A DNA stretch of 64,000 nucleotides from Polycladomyces subterraneus (GTDB lineage: Bacteria > Bacillota > Bacilli > Thermoactinomycetales > JIR-001), in contig NZ_JANRHH010000013.1 of assembly GCF_030433435.1 (NCBI RefSeq), forward strand, positions 1 to 64,000, written 5' to 3'. Made by a program: the position numbers and the translations under genes. Below are positions 47,131 to 55,974 of the stretch, piece after piece. The notes under the pieces were generated by a model. It did not search any database, was not told the origin of the DNA, and was given only the letters and a program-made list of their open reading frames with translations. Position 1 is the stretch's first letter, and every line of letters starts with the position of its first letter.

Positions 47131-47880
47131 TCAATGCAGCTTCACCCATCCTTTTTTTAGCGCGACCAACACGGCTTGTGTGCGATCCTGTACGCCCAGT
47201 TTGTACAAAATGTTACTCACATGATTTTTTACCGTTTTTTCACTTATGTAGAGCGCATCACCGATGGCACGATTGTTTTTCCCCTGCGCCATCAGCCGTA
47301 ATACGTCCATCTCTCTCTGGGTCAAGATGTCCGGCCATTCAGGTACATCAAATTCGGGGACGATAGCTGTCATTTCCCGTTGTTGCCGGGTGATTCGGAG
47401 GATCTCCTGTACCAGTTGCCCGCTCGCGCGCGGATGAATATAAATTTCACCCGAGAGGACCAAGCGCACCGCCTCCACCAGATCTTCCGCCTCCACATCT
47501 TTGGGAAGATAACCAGAAGCACCTGCTCGAACGGCTTCCACCACCGTGGTCGTCTCCCGTTCACCCGAAAACAGGATGACCGGCAACTGCGGATACTCCT
47601 CTTTCAGTCGGATCGTGATGTCCACTCCACTTCCCTTGGACAAATCCAAGTCCATCAACACCAAGTGCGGGACATTCTCTCGACAGGCCATTAATACCTT
47701 TTCACCGTCCCCACACTCGACAAACGAGATGGGACGGTCCATTTGCGAAAGGATCTGTTTCACCCCTTCACGAAACAACCGGTGCCGATCAGCCACAACC
47801 ATACGCATTACGTAAAGGCGACGAGGGTCGTTTTCAGACGGCGGCGGCTGCCATGCGGGAAGTGACAGGCGTTTGATCAC
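47131..47880 (-). CDS. DegU-like NarL-family response regulator, atypical receiver
   Basis: A 249-residue protein: receiver domain (about residues 25-145) and LuxR-type helix-turn-helix (LTQREMDVLRLMAQGKNNRA, SEKTVKNHVSNILYKLGVQD). GTG 47880 after AGAGGTGAGAAG gives about 24 residues before the receiver, longer than DegU. The phospho-acceptor aspartate (VLMDLDLSKGSG), the switch Ser (ILFSGE) and lysine (GYLPKD) are present, but the metal-binding acidic pair (DD in DegU) reads ADRH here, with Asp replaced by Arg. No degS kinase gene lies upstream. It may be phosphorylation-independent or use another donor. Confidence 0.8.
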   Translation of the reverse strand: MIKRLSLPAWQPPPSENDPRRLYVMRMVVADRHRLFREGVKQILSQMDRPISFVECGDGEKVLMACRENVPHLVLMDLDLSKGSGVDITIRLKEEYPQLPVILFSGERETTTVVEAVRAGASGYLPKDVEAEDLVEAVRLVLSGEIYIHPRASGQLVQEILRITRQQREMTAIVPEFDVPEWPDILTQREMDVLRLMAQGKNNRAIGDALYISEKTVKNHVSNILYKLGVQDRTQAVLVALKKGWVKLH

Positions 47881-48003
47881 CTTCTCACCTCTTCTACCAG
47901 CCATACAACGGAAAATTCCGTCGAATTTTCTGAATGGATGTCCAGTACTATTCTACCATTATTGACATGTGGAGGAAACTGTTTTGTACCATCCGTGTAC
48001 ATG

Positions 48004-48026
48004 AAAAAAACCGCCAAAATGGCGGT
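48004..48026 (-). terminator. Terminator of metK
   Basis: ACCGCC / GGCGGT stem with an ATTTT-type loop, followed by T7 on the minus strand. It lies 210 bases after the metK stop, with a repeat copy between. Confidence 0.8.
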
Positions 48027-48039
48027 GAGACTGTTGACA

Positions 48040-48125
48040 AAGTGGCCGAGGTTGTATTTGATGAGTTAGTCGCTTTTCCGAATCGCTCCACCTGCGCCCT
48101 GCAAGGAAGCTGGTATTGGCCGATG
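48040..48125 (+). repeat. Copy of the dispersed intergenic repeat
   Basis: Contains TTTTCCGAATCGCTCCACCT followed by GCGCCCTGCAAGGAAGC, aligned with GCGCCCTGCAGGGAAGC at 40883-40900. It lies in the 3' region of metK. Confidence 0.5.
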
Positions 48126-48238
48126 ATTGATTTGCAGACACGGAGACGGGTAATCGGAGCCCGCCTGATAGTGAGAGCCGGATGGCCTCCGGCAGCTTCG
48201 CCGGAAAAGCCACCCTTCACTTCAGTCAATCTTTCCCA

Positions 48239-49432
48239 TCACAAACCGGCATCGCGGCGCAGCACTTCGGCTTTGTCCGTACGTTCCCACGGCAAATCCA
48301 AGTCGTTGCGTCCGAAATGCCCGTAAGCCGCGGTTTGTTTGTAAATTGGGCGACGCAGATCCAGCTGACGGATGATACCGGCCGGACGCAGATCAAAATG
48401 TTTGCGCACCAAGTCCACCAACACGGATTCATCCACTCGTCCGGTACCAAACGTGTCCACACGGATGGAAACTGGTCGGGCCACACCGATGGCATATGCC
48501 AGCTGCACTTCGCATTTGTCGGCCAGTCCAGCGGCTACAATGTTTTTGGCCACGTAACGGGCCGCATACGCACCGGAGCGGTCCACTTTGGTCGGATCTT
48601 TACCCGAGAAGGCGCCACCGCCGTGACGTGCATATCCACCGTAAGTGTCCACAATGATTTTCCGACCGGTCAGTCCGGCATCGCCCAACGGCCCCCCGAT
48701 CACGAAACGGCCCGTGGGATTGATGAAGTATTTCGTTTTGTCATCCAGCATTTCTTGCGGAACAACCGGCAAGATCACGTGTTGATGTACGTCTTTCTTG
48801 ATTTGCTCCAACGTGACCTCCTCGGAGTGTTGGGTGGACACGACAATCGTATCAATCCGCACCGGTTTGTCGTCCTCGTACTCGACGGTCACTTGTGTTT
48901 TTCCGTCGGGTCGCAGATACGGCAAGGTGCCATTCACCCGCACTTCGTGCAGACGACGGGCCAATTTGTGTGCCAACGAAATCGGGAGCGGCATCAGTTC
49001 CGGTGTTTCATTGGTAGCGAAACCAAACATCAGACCTTGGTCACCGGCGCCGATCGCTTCGATTTCCTCCTCGGTCATTTGACCTTCCCGTTTTTCCAAC
49101 GCTTCATTAACCCCAGCCGCGATATCCGGGGATTGTTCGTCGATGGAAGTCAAAACGGCGCACGTTTCAGCGTCAAAGCCGTATTTGGCGCGCGTGTACC
49201 CAATTTCCTTGATGGTCTCCCGTACAATTTTGGGAATGTCTACATAACAAGTCGTCGAGATTTCACCCGAGACCAACACCAAACCCGTGGTGACGGAAGT
49301 TTCACAAGCAACCCGTGCGTTGGGATCTTTGGCCAGAATCGCATCCAGTACGGCATCGGAAATTTGATCGCAGATTTTGTCCGGATGACCGGCTGTCACC
49401 GATTCCGAAGTGAACAAACTGCGTTTCGGCAT
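48239..49432 (-). CDS. metK: S-adenosylmethionine synthetase
   Basis: A 397-residue enzyme making SAM from methionine and ATP. Signatures [12 protein letters not shown] and [16 protein letters not shown] are present, as is the N-terminal [19 protein letters not shown] 49432 follows AGGGGGA; GTG 49438 is an alternative. It is preceded by a leader with a terminator only about 35 bases upstream, so expression must pass through it. Confidence 0.96.
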   Translation of the reverse strand: MPKRSLFTSESVTAGHPDKICDQISDAVLDAILAKDPNARVACETSVTTGLVLVSGEISTTCYVDIPKIVRETIKEIGYTRAKYGFDAETCAVLTSIDEQSPDIAAGVNEALEKREGQMTEEEIEAIGAGDQGLMFGFATNETPELMPLPISLAHKLARRLHEVRVNGTLPYLRPDGKTQVTVEYEDDKPVRIDTIVVSTQHSEEVTLEQIKKDVHQHVILPVVPQEMLDDKTKYFINPTGRFVIGGPLGDAGLTGRKIIVDTYGGYARHGGGAFSGKDPTKVDRSGAYAARYVAKNIVAAGLADKCEVQLAYAIGVARPVSIRVDTFGTGRVDESVLVDLVRKHFDLRPAGIIRQLDLRRPIYKQTAAYGHFGRNDLDLPWERTDKAEVLRRDAGL

Positions 49433-49468
49433 CGTCACACTCCCCCTATTCCTTCAAACGGTAACCAT

Positions 49469-49625
49469 AAAAAAAGACCTTTCCTCGAGGAAAGGCGCTT
49501 TGACTTCACCTTGAGGCATCCTCGAAAACGGCGGCAATCCATCAGTGATCTATCAAGCTGTTGATCATGCACAAACCGTTTCCATTCGGTCTAACCTATA
49601 TCAATATATAGGATATCGAAAACGG
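49469..49625 (-). promoter_or_regulatory. metK leader with attenuator terminator; not an S-box
   Basis: On the minus strand the 18-base palindrome CCTTTCCTCGAGGAAAGG (49495-49478) is followed by T7, a strong terminator. Only about 35 bases remain before the metK start, too few for a promoter plus ribosome binding site, so transcription must enter from upstream and be attenuated. The upstream segment TTTTCGAGGA (49528-49519) is complementary to the TCCTCGA of the terminator's 5' arm, so an alternative antiterminator can form. The SAM-I hallmarks present at 57030-57150 are absent here, as is a T-box. The sensed signal is unknown. Confidence 0.6.
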
Positions 49626-49673
49626 AAGTGAAAGACAACCCTTCTTTTCCCTTTTTTCGACAGGATTCGATCA

Positions 49674-51971
49674 TCAGTCGGGACGTTTCAAAACCAATGA
49701 ATACGCACCTTCTCCCCTTTTTCCAGATGTTTGGAGACGAATGTAATAGTTACCAGCTTCCATCATACGCGTCACTTCGGCCACCCGACGGGAATCCGAC
49801 AACCGAACTTGTTTCAACGCCCGCATCCCTGAATCGTAGAGGATCAACTCCACATCTTCCCATCCTTTTGGGATTTGCAATCGAATGGTGTGACGCGATG
49901 GTTCCGTCACCTGAAACACGTACCAATCCAAATCGGCCGGCCCTGTCAGTCTTCCCGTCACGGTTTCATCCGGAAAGAGGAGTGTCGCTTGATCCGAGCG
50001 GTCGTTGGGCTCGGAGGCGTCTGTCATCTCGGGCTGATAATGAAAGATCAGTTGATACGGTTCGATGATGGGATTGCCGCCGTAATCCGACGCCCGGACA
50101 TAGAGAAACCCTTTGGGCACATGGAGGCGAATCGTCTCCTCTTCTCCCTCCGATTTGACATCGACACGGACTGTGTGCCAGCTTTCGTCCTCCTGCAGAA
50201 ACAGGACGGGATCGGCGCGCGGCGTGACAACACCCAATCGCACTTCCAGCATGCCAGGATGGGGGATCTCCAGTTGATACCAGTCCATGTCCCTTTGTTT
50301 GTGCCAGGTTCCTTCAATCGACATCAAACCCGGCGTCAGTTTTACTTTGGTGGCATTCCACTGGTAATCGTTGTTTTCATTTCGGTCAACCTGTGGTGAA
50401 TATGCATTGGTCAACGTATAGGCAATCGGCTCCCTCGTATCGGTCGCCCACACTTTTACCCGGATCTGCCCACCCGGAACGGTCAGATACAACGGTTGAG
50501 AGGACAGGTCGTATTCACCCGTCTGACCTGTTCGTTCCACTTCCACGCGAATGCGCATATGTGCATGCCGCTTAGCATCACACGTCAACATCAGCGTGCC
50601 GGGATGAAACAGATGAATCCGGTACCAATCCGTATCAGATGAGGAGTGGAGAGTCGCTTGGTAAACCTGATCCGTCGACATGGGCATGGCCTGGCTGGCA
50701 CTGTCGTTGGGCTCGAAAATGTCCGGCTGCGGCTTCGCGGTCATTGCACGATATACATCGATTGTACCGAACCCGTACTGGATGTTCCAACGTTCTTCGT
50801 CCGACGGCCTGGCTGTTTGTCGGATCAAGTTGCGAATCTGAGCGGGGGTGAAAAAGGGAAAGCGTTCTTTGACCAGGGAGGCCAATCCGGCTACTTGCGG
50901 GGCAGCAAACGACGTACCGGAATCATATCCGTATTTGCCACCAGGCATCGCGGACCAGATATTTTCTCCCGGAGCCATGACGTCCAGCCCCGAACCCATG
51001 TTGGAAGTCATCACGCGTTGACCTTCCGCATCCACCGAGCCGACACCCAAGACGGTAGAAAACGCCGCGGGATAATAAAGGGGATGATCATATAGAATGT
51101 CGCCGCTGTCGTTCAGACTCGCGTTTCCCGCGGCTCCGACGACCGTCACGCCCGCTTGCTCGGCCTCTTGGACTGCCTCCGCCATCGTCTCTGAATATGT
51201 CCAACTTCCCTGCGCCAACACGATGACATCGGCTTTCCGGCGAACGGCCTCACGAATCCCCTCGGCCGTGTGGTACACGTCTCCGTCCTGTCCATCCTCC
51301 ATCACTTTGATGGGCATGATATGAGCCGAACCGATCAACGGACTCCTTTTCCCGCCGACACTGCCCCAAACAGCAGCAATCACGCTCGCTACCCGCGTAC
51401 CGTGGCCCATGTGATCCTGCGGGGGTTGCGTCGGATCACGCAAGTTGGCACCCGCCACTAGAAACGGAGCCAACATGGGATGATTCAAATCCACACCCGT
51501 ATCGACGACGGCAACGGTCACGTTGGAGACACGGCCCTGCTTTTTCCATTTGGCAAGCAAAGGCCAGGCTGCTTCGGCACGAATCCGTTTCAGGTAGTAT
51601 GTTCTGTTTCCGCCCCGATATTGCATCGATACCCGACTTTCCACCTTGAACTTGTGATTGGGGTGAAGATACTCTACACGAGGATCACTAGACCAACGCG
51701 ATTCCCACTTTTCCTCGTCCACGTCAGGCTTCAGCCGAATCAGCATCGTCTGCCCGTTATCCTTCGGGTCCAACGACTCATGAAGAATATCCACCGTTTT
51801 CAAAAAGTCCGGATCCGCCTCTTCTTTCCACTTAATCACCCACTCCCGATGAGACACCGTTTTGGACGAATCCTCTTCGTTCACTTTGTGCTCACGCGGT
51901 GCCTGTCCGCAAGCGGCGGTGATCAGCAAAGCGAACAAACTGATCCAGGTGACCCAAACGACTTTTTTCAT
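49674..51971 (-). CDS. Subtilisin-like serine protease lipoprotein with three PPC domains
   Basis: A 765-residue exported protease. The signal peptide MKKVVWVTWISLFALLITA ends in a lipobox cysteine (AACGQ), so it should be membrane-anchored. An I9-like propeptide (residues about 40-110) precedes the S8 domain with catalytic Asp (VAVVDTGVD), His (GHGTRVAS), oxyanion Asn (GAAGNAS) and Ser (SGTSFAAPQVAG). Three C-terminal beta-sandwich PPC repeats start DIFEPNDSASQA, DRNENNDYQWNA and DASEPNDRSDQA. PPC domains usually assist secretion or substrate contact. Confidence 0.9.
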   Translation of the reverse strand: MKKVVWVTWISLFALLITAACGQAPREHKVNEEDSSKTVSHREWVIKWKEEADPDFLKTVDILHESLDPKDNGQTMLIRLKPDVDEEKWESRWSSDPRVEYLHPNHKFKVESRVSMQYRGGNRTYYLKRIRAEAAWPLLAKWKKQGRVSNVTVAVVDTGVDLNHPMLAPFLVAGANLRDPTQPPQDHMGHGTRVASVIAAVWGSVGGKRSPLIGSAHIMPIKVMEDGQDGDVYHTAEGIREAVRRKADVIVLAQGSWTYSETMAEAVQEAEQAGVTVVGAAGNASLNDSGDILYDHPLYYPAAFSTVLGVGSVDAEGQRVMTSNMGSGLDVMAPGENIWSAMPGGKYGYDSGTSFAAPQVAGLASLVKERFPFFTPAQIRNLIRQTARPSDEERWNIQYGFGTIDVYRAMTAKPQPDIFEPNDSASQAMPMSTDQVYQATLHSSSDTDWYRIHLFHPGTLMLTCDAKRHAHMRIRVEVERTGQTGEYDLSSQPLYLTVPGGQIRVKVWATDTREPIAYTLTNAYSPQVDRNENNDYQWNATKVKLTPGLMSIEGTWHKQRDMDWYQLEIPHPGMLEVRLGVVTPRADPVLFLQEDESWHTVRVDVKSEGEEETIRLHVPKGFLYVRASDYGGNPIIEPYQLIFHYQPEMTDASEPNDRSDQATLLFPDETVTGRLTGPADLDWYVFQVTEPSRHTIRLQIPKGWEDVELILYDSGMRALKQVRLSDSRRVAEVTRMMEAGNYYIRLQTSGKRGEGAYSLVLKRPD

Positions 51972-52271
51972 CGCCGCTCACCCACTCCATCTTAAACTGG
52001 CGAGCCGCCGGAAACCAGTCCGTCTCCGGCGACTGCGACTTTGGCATCATCAAGGTTAGCTTATCACGACTCGAATCAATTGGCGACTATGAAACTTTTC
52101 TATTGAATTCACCGTTGTATATAAGGAAGATCGGCTTACATCAAGTGGTACGACCATCCCGTACAAATCCTTCATTTTCCCGAAAATATTCGTTTTTTCT
52201 ACTTGATGGTCAGCCTGATCTGATGATAGTATGGTGGAAGATGTGAATGGCTTTGCAAAGCGGGGAATACG

Positions 52272-53381
52272 ATGGAACGGATCGAAAAAAGCAGGGTAGC
52301 GAGAGTCAACAAAAAAAGAAGACGCAAATGGATATGGCGATCGGTCGCCACATTGTTCGTCCTCATTTTGGTTATCGGCGCTTATTTCTTTTATCAAACG
52401 TGGGGGGCATTGGCTGGTACGTACGAGCCGCTTGCTCGTGACCATTCCAAAATGCGCGACAAGGCTGTATCGGTCGACAGCCCCGTCAACATTTTGCTGT
52501 TGGGAACCGACGTGCGGAGGGAAAATGAGAATTGGCGACCGGATGTGATCATCCTGGCGGCCGTCAACCCGAAAACACACTCAATCAAAGTAGTGAGCAT
52601 CCCGCGGGATACCTATGTGGAAATCGCCAACACCAACGGCCACAAGGATAAGATCAACTCCGCCGCGGCATGGGGACGTGCCCACAACGTCGGTCCCGTG
52701 CTAAACACCGTGGAAACGGTCGAAAACTTTCTCAATGTTCCCGTAGATTATTACGCCAAAGTCAACTTCAAAGGGTTTATGGATGTCGTTGACGCCCTGG
52801 GGGGAGTGGACGTCAACGTCAAATTCCCCTTTCATCAGGAGACATTCGGCGGCAAGGTTATCCGATTCAACCCCGGTCCTCACCATCTGGACGGGGAGGA
52901 AGCGTTGGCTTACGTCCGGATGCGCAAGCAGGATCCGTTGGGCGATCAGGGACGGAACCAGCGTCAGCGCGAAGTGGTCACCCAGCTGATTGACAAGATC
53001 GTCAGCTTCGAAAACATCACCAAAGTGAACTCGATTCTCAAATCATTGGGTGAAAATGTCTCCACCAGCATTACGGTCGACGAAATGATCACTTTGCAAA
53101 AAATCTACCGGGATATTCCCAAGAAAAACATCCAGACCATCACCATCAAAGGTGAAAACAAACGTCTGAAATACTGGTACTTCTTCGTCAGCAAAAAAGA
53201 ACGGCAACGGATCAGTGACATCCTGCGCAAACAGCTGGAACTGAAACCAGAAAAAATTACCGGACCTGATCCAGCTGAAGGCATTCTCGATGATTCGTCA
53301 TCCGGAGGGGCCGGGCAGCAAGATGGTTCGTCAGATGACGGTACCGATTCATACGATCAAAGCGGGGGTTCCGACTACTAA
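52272..53381 (+). CDS. LCP (LytR-CpsA-Psr) family wall polymer ligase
   Basis: A 369-residue membrane protein: basic cytoplasmic start, one TM (SVATLFVLILVIGAYFFY), then the LCP domain with NILLLGTDVRREN, SIPRDTYVEI and the catalytic-type arginines (DGEEALAYVRMRKQDPLGD). LCP enzymes transfer teichoic acid or other anionic polymers from lipid carrier to peptidoglycan. The C-terminal tail is low-complexity (GGAGQQDGSSDDGTDSYD). A terminator overlaps the stop codon. Confidence 0.92.
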   Translation: MERIEKSRVARVNKKRRRKWIWRSVATLFVLILVIGAYFFYQTWGALAGTYEPLARDHSKMRDKAVSVDSPVNILLLGTDVRRENENWRPDVIILAAVNPKTHSIKVVSIPRDTYVEIANTNGHKDKINSAAAWGRAHNVGPVLNTVETVENFLNVPVDYYAKVNFKGFMDVVDALGGVDVNVKFPFHQETFGGKVIRFNPGPHHLDGEEALAYVRMRKQDPLGDQGRNQRQREVVTQLIDKIVSFENITKVNSILKSLGENVSTSITVDEMITLQKIYRDIPKKNIQTITIKGENKRLKYWYFFVSKKERQRISDILRKQLELKPEKITGPDPAEGILDDSSSGGAGQQDGSSDDGTDSYDQSGGSDY

Positions 53382-53397
53382 GTCGGCCCTCTTTTTT
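53370..53397 (+). terminator. Terminator overlapping the LCP stop codon
   Basis: CCGACT-ACTA-AGTCGG hairpin containing the stop, then CCCTCTTTTTTTT. Confidence 0.85.
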
Positions 53398-53777
53398 TTG
53401 GATCCCGGATCATGTAGGGCGGACATACTGCTCCGGATCGGTGTTGTTTGATCATCCTGCCGAGTGTGAGCAGTCGGTTCTCTCTCCTGATCCACCATTG
53501 GCCCGGCCCGTCCCCAAACGACGTATGGATTCGTTTCCACGGCGGTAAATAAGAAACAATCGCATTGCCCATGATCACACTTTCTTTATAAACGGACGGC
53601 ATGACAAACCATATACGCATGCACGTTCATTCCTTTTCACTGGTATTAGGTGGATTTGTTTATTAGGATAGAGGATGTTGGAATATGCGGCTACCCTTTC
53701 GACAAAGGTTTTCAAAACATCGGTTCATCCCTGCCGCATGCGGATGATTGTAGGCTGATGACAGGAAGGTGAAGGAG
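53398..53777. other. Intergenic region before yvyE
   Basis: No gene or clear promoter is recognised in these 380 bases. Confidence 0.4.
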
Positions 53778-54413
53778 ATGGAAACCCGTTACCGAACCGT
53801 GAAAGGATATGGCGAAACAGAAATCGTGATTCAAAAATCGCGGTTTATCACCCGCGTGAACCGTGTCTCCACCGAACAAGAGGCAGCTGCATTTGTGGAG
53901 GGAATCAGCAAAAAGCATTGGGATGCGACCCACAATTGCTACGCCTACGTCACCCGCGGCACCCAAGTGCAAAAATCGTCGGACGACGGCGAACCGGCAG
54001 GAACGGCCGGTCGTCCCATCTTGGAAGTAATCCGAAATCGAGACTTGCATGATACGGTCATCGTGGTTACCCGTTATTTTGGCGGGATCAAGCTGGGCGC
54101 TTCCGGCTTAATTCGCGCATACAGCCAATGCGCCGCTGCCGGCATCGACACCGCCGGGGAAGTGGAACGCATTTTGCACAAAAAAATGTCGATCACGACG
54201 GATTATTCGTTTGTCGGCAAAATGGAACATGAACTGCGTACCCATGGATTTGACATGGATCCGCCGGAGTTTACCGACCAAGTAACTTGGCACCTCTGGG
54301 TACCGCTCGGCGAAGAAGAAGTGGTCACAAAATGGGTGACTGAACTGACCAACGGCAGGGCCTCCATTACCGAAGGAGGTACGATGTTCCGGGAGAGAGA
54401 AGTGAAGTCCTAG
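53778..54413 (+). CDS. yvyE: YvyE/YigZ (IMPACT) family protein
   Basis: A 211-residue protein with the UPF0029/IMPACT N-terminal domain (KSRFITRVNRVSTEQEAAAF, YVTRGTQVQKSSDDGEPAGT, VVTRYFGGIKLGASGLIRAY) and a DUF1949-type C-terminal ferredoxin-like domain. Role in bacteria is unclear; the eukaryotic relative regulates Gcn2. ATG 53778 follows GAAGGTGAAGGAG. In Bacillus subtilis yvyE lies next to degSU, which fits the neighbourhood here. Confidence 0.9.
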   Translation: METRYRTVKGYGETEIVIQKSRFITRVNRVSTEQEAAAFVEGISKKHWDATHNCYAYVTRGTQVQKSSDDGEPAGTAGRPILEVIRNRDLHDTVIVVTRYFGGIKLGASGLIRAYSQCAAAGIDTAGEVERILHKKMSITTDYSFVGKMEHELRTHGFDMDPPEFTDQVTWHLWVPLGEEEVVTKWVTELTNGRASITEGGTMFREREVKS

Positions 54414-54467
54414 GTTGTGTCGGTTTTATCCCATCAGGGTAAATGTTTGTTTCCCACCACAAAAGCG

Positions 54468-54497
54468 AAAAGCCCCACGCTGATGCGTGGGGCTTTT
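54468..54497. terminator. Bidirectional terminator between yvyE and metQ
   Basis: AAAAGCCCCACGC / GCGTGGGGCTTTT, a 13-bp stem with T-rich ends on both strands. It serves convergent yvyE and metNIQ. Confidence 0.93.
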
Positions 54498-54500
54498 TCA

Positions 54501-55307
54501 TCAAAACGCCGGAATGACGGCACCTTTGTATTTTTGCTCGATGAACTTTTTCACTTCCGGGGAAGTGAGGGCTTTGGCCAGCTTTTGGATCCGCGGATCA
54601 TTTTCTTTGCCCTTTTTGGTCGCCAAAACATTGGCATAGATCGATCTTTTGTCCTCAATAATCAGCGCATCTTTCAGCGGATTCAAATGGGCTTGCATCG
54701 CATAGTTGGTATTGATCACATCCAAGTCCACTTGATCGAGAACTCGCGGTAACATAGCTGCTTCCAATGGTTTAAATTGCAGGTGTTTCGGATTGGACAC
54801 AATATTTTTCTCCGTTTTGGGTCCATTGTGGTTGTCCAGTTTGATCAAGCCATTTTTCTCCAATAGCAGCAAAGCACGGGTTTCGTTGCTGACGTCGTTT
54901 GGAAGGGCCACAGTTGCTCCATTTTTGAGCTGATTGATATTCTTGATCTTGTGGGAATAAGCTCCCATAGGCTCAATATGGACGGCCACCACTTTTACGA
55001 TATGATAACCCTGCTCCTTGTTGACATTTTCCATCCACGGGACATGTTGGAAGTAATTGGCATCCACTTGTCCTTCTTCCACCACTTTGTTTGGCAAGAC
55101 ATAGTCTTGGAACACCCTAACTTGCAAATGAACGCCCTCTTTTTCAAGAATGGGTTTTACATGTTCAAGAATTTCTGCGTGAGGAACAGCGGAAGCCGCC
55201 ACTGTCAGGGTATTGCTCGCTTCTTTTTGCTGCCCGCAAGCTGTGCCAAATACAGTCAAAAGAGCAACAGCAATGATAGCCATCAACTTTTTCACAGGAT
55301 CTCTCAC
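54501..55307 (-). CDS. metQ: Methionine-binding lipoprotein MetQ
   Basis: A 268-residue NlpA-family lipoprotein: signal peptide with lipobox (VFGTACGQ), then VAASAVPHAEILEHVKPIL and YFQHVPWMENVN, typical of D/L-methionine binders. It delivers methionine to the MetI-MetN transporter encoded just upstream. The operon is under a SAM-I riboswitch. Confidence 0.93.
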   Translation of the reverse strand: MRDPVKKLMAIIAVALLTVFGTACGQQKEASNTLTVAASAVPHAEILEHVKPILEKEGVHLQVRVFQDYVLPNKVVEEGQVDANYFQHVPWMENVNKEQGYHIVKVVAVHIEPMGAYSHKIKNINQLKNGATVALPNDVSNETRALLLLEKNGLIKLDNHNGPKTEKNIVSNPKHLQFKPLEAAMLPRVLDQVDLDVINTNYAMQAHLNPLKDALIIEDKRSIYANVLATKKGKENDPRIQKLAKALTSPEVKKFIEQKYKGAVIPAF

Positions 55308-55317
55308 TCCTTATCTC

Positions 55318-55974
55318 TTATCTCTTATCTAATTTCCGGGCAATGAAATCACCTATGGCCTGAATGATTTGCACCATAATCACCAAAATCAACCCGCATG
55401 CATACATCATGCTACTATTAAACGATTGGAATCCAAACCGGTATGCAGCATCTCCTAAACCGCCACCACCCACGATGCCAGCAAAAGCGGAATAACCCAC
55501 CAAAGCCACACAGGTGACAGTCAGACCAGAGACGATCGCCGGTTTGGCTTCCGGCAGGAGCACCTTTCGGATGATCTGCATCCGGGTGGCTCCCATCGCT
55601 TTGGCGGCTTCGATTACTCCACGGTCAATCTCCCGGATGGCGGTTTCCACCATGCGTGCATAAAAGGGTGCCGCACCAGCGATCAGGGGAATCGTGGCCG
55701 CCGTCGGTCCGAGCGTGGTGCCGACCAGAAGCTGGGACAACGGAAACAGGAACAAAACCAGAACAATGAACGGCACTGCCCGGAACACATTGATAATCAG
55801 GCCAAGAACGCGCTGGATGACCACATTTTCCCACAGGTGACCCTTATCCGTAATAACGAGGAGTACACCCAACGGAATGCCGATCAGGGCCGCGAAAAAC
55901 GTAGAGATAGCCACCATATATAACGTTTCCCCGGTCGCTTGCCACAAAAGGGTGGTGTCCAGTTGATCAAACAT
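55318..55974 (-). CDS. metI: Methionine ABC transporter permease MetI
   Basis: A 218-residue permease with about five membrane segments and an EAA loop (AAKAMGATRMQIIRKVLLPE). Overlaps metN by 8 bases. Confidence 0.93.
   Translation of the reverse strand: MFDQLDTTLLWQATGETLYMVAISTFFAALIGIPLGVLLVITDKGHLWENVVIQRVLGLIINVFRAVPFIVLVLFLFPLSQLLVGTTLGPTAATIPLIAGAAPFYARMVETAIREIDRGVIEAAKAMGATRMQIIRKVLLPEAKPAIVSGLTVTCVALVGYSAFAGIVGGGGLGDAAYRFGFQSFNSSMMYACGLILVIMVQIIQAIGDFIARKLDKR

Larger units (their letters stand above)
47881..48238. other. Intergenic region between degU-like gene and metK
   Basis: Contains the metK terminator (48004-48026) and a repeat copy (48040-48125). There is no degS or other gene here. 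Confidence 0.5.

Noticed and set aside
49469-49625. SAM-I riboswitch before metK
   Set aside because: The S-box landmarks seen clearly at 57030-57150 are not found here, so only an unassigned attenuator is called.
53349-53620. Minus-strand frames of 60-80 codons after the LCP gene
   Set aside because: They overlap the LCP terminator and show no protein features.
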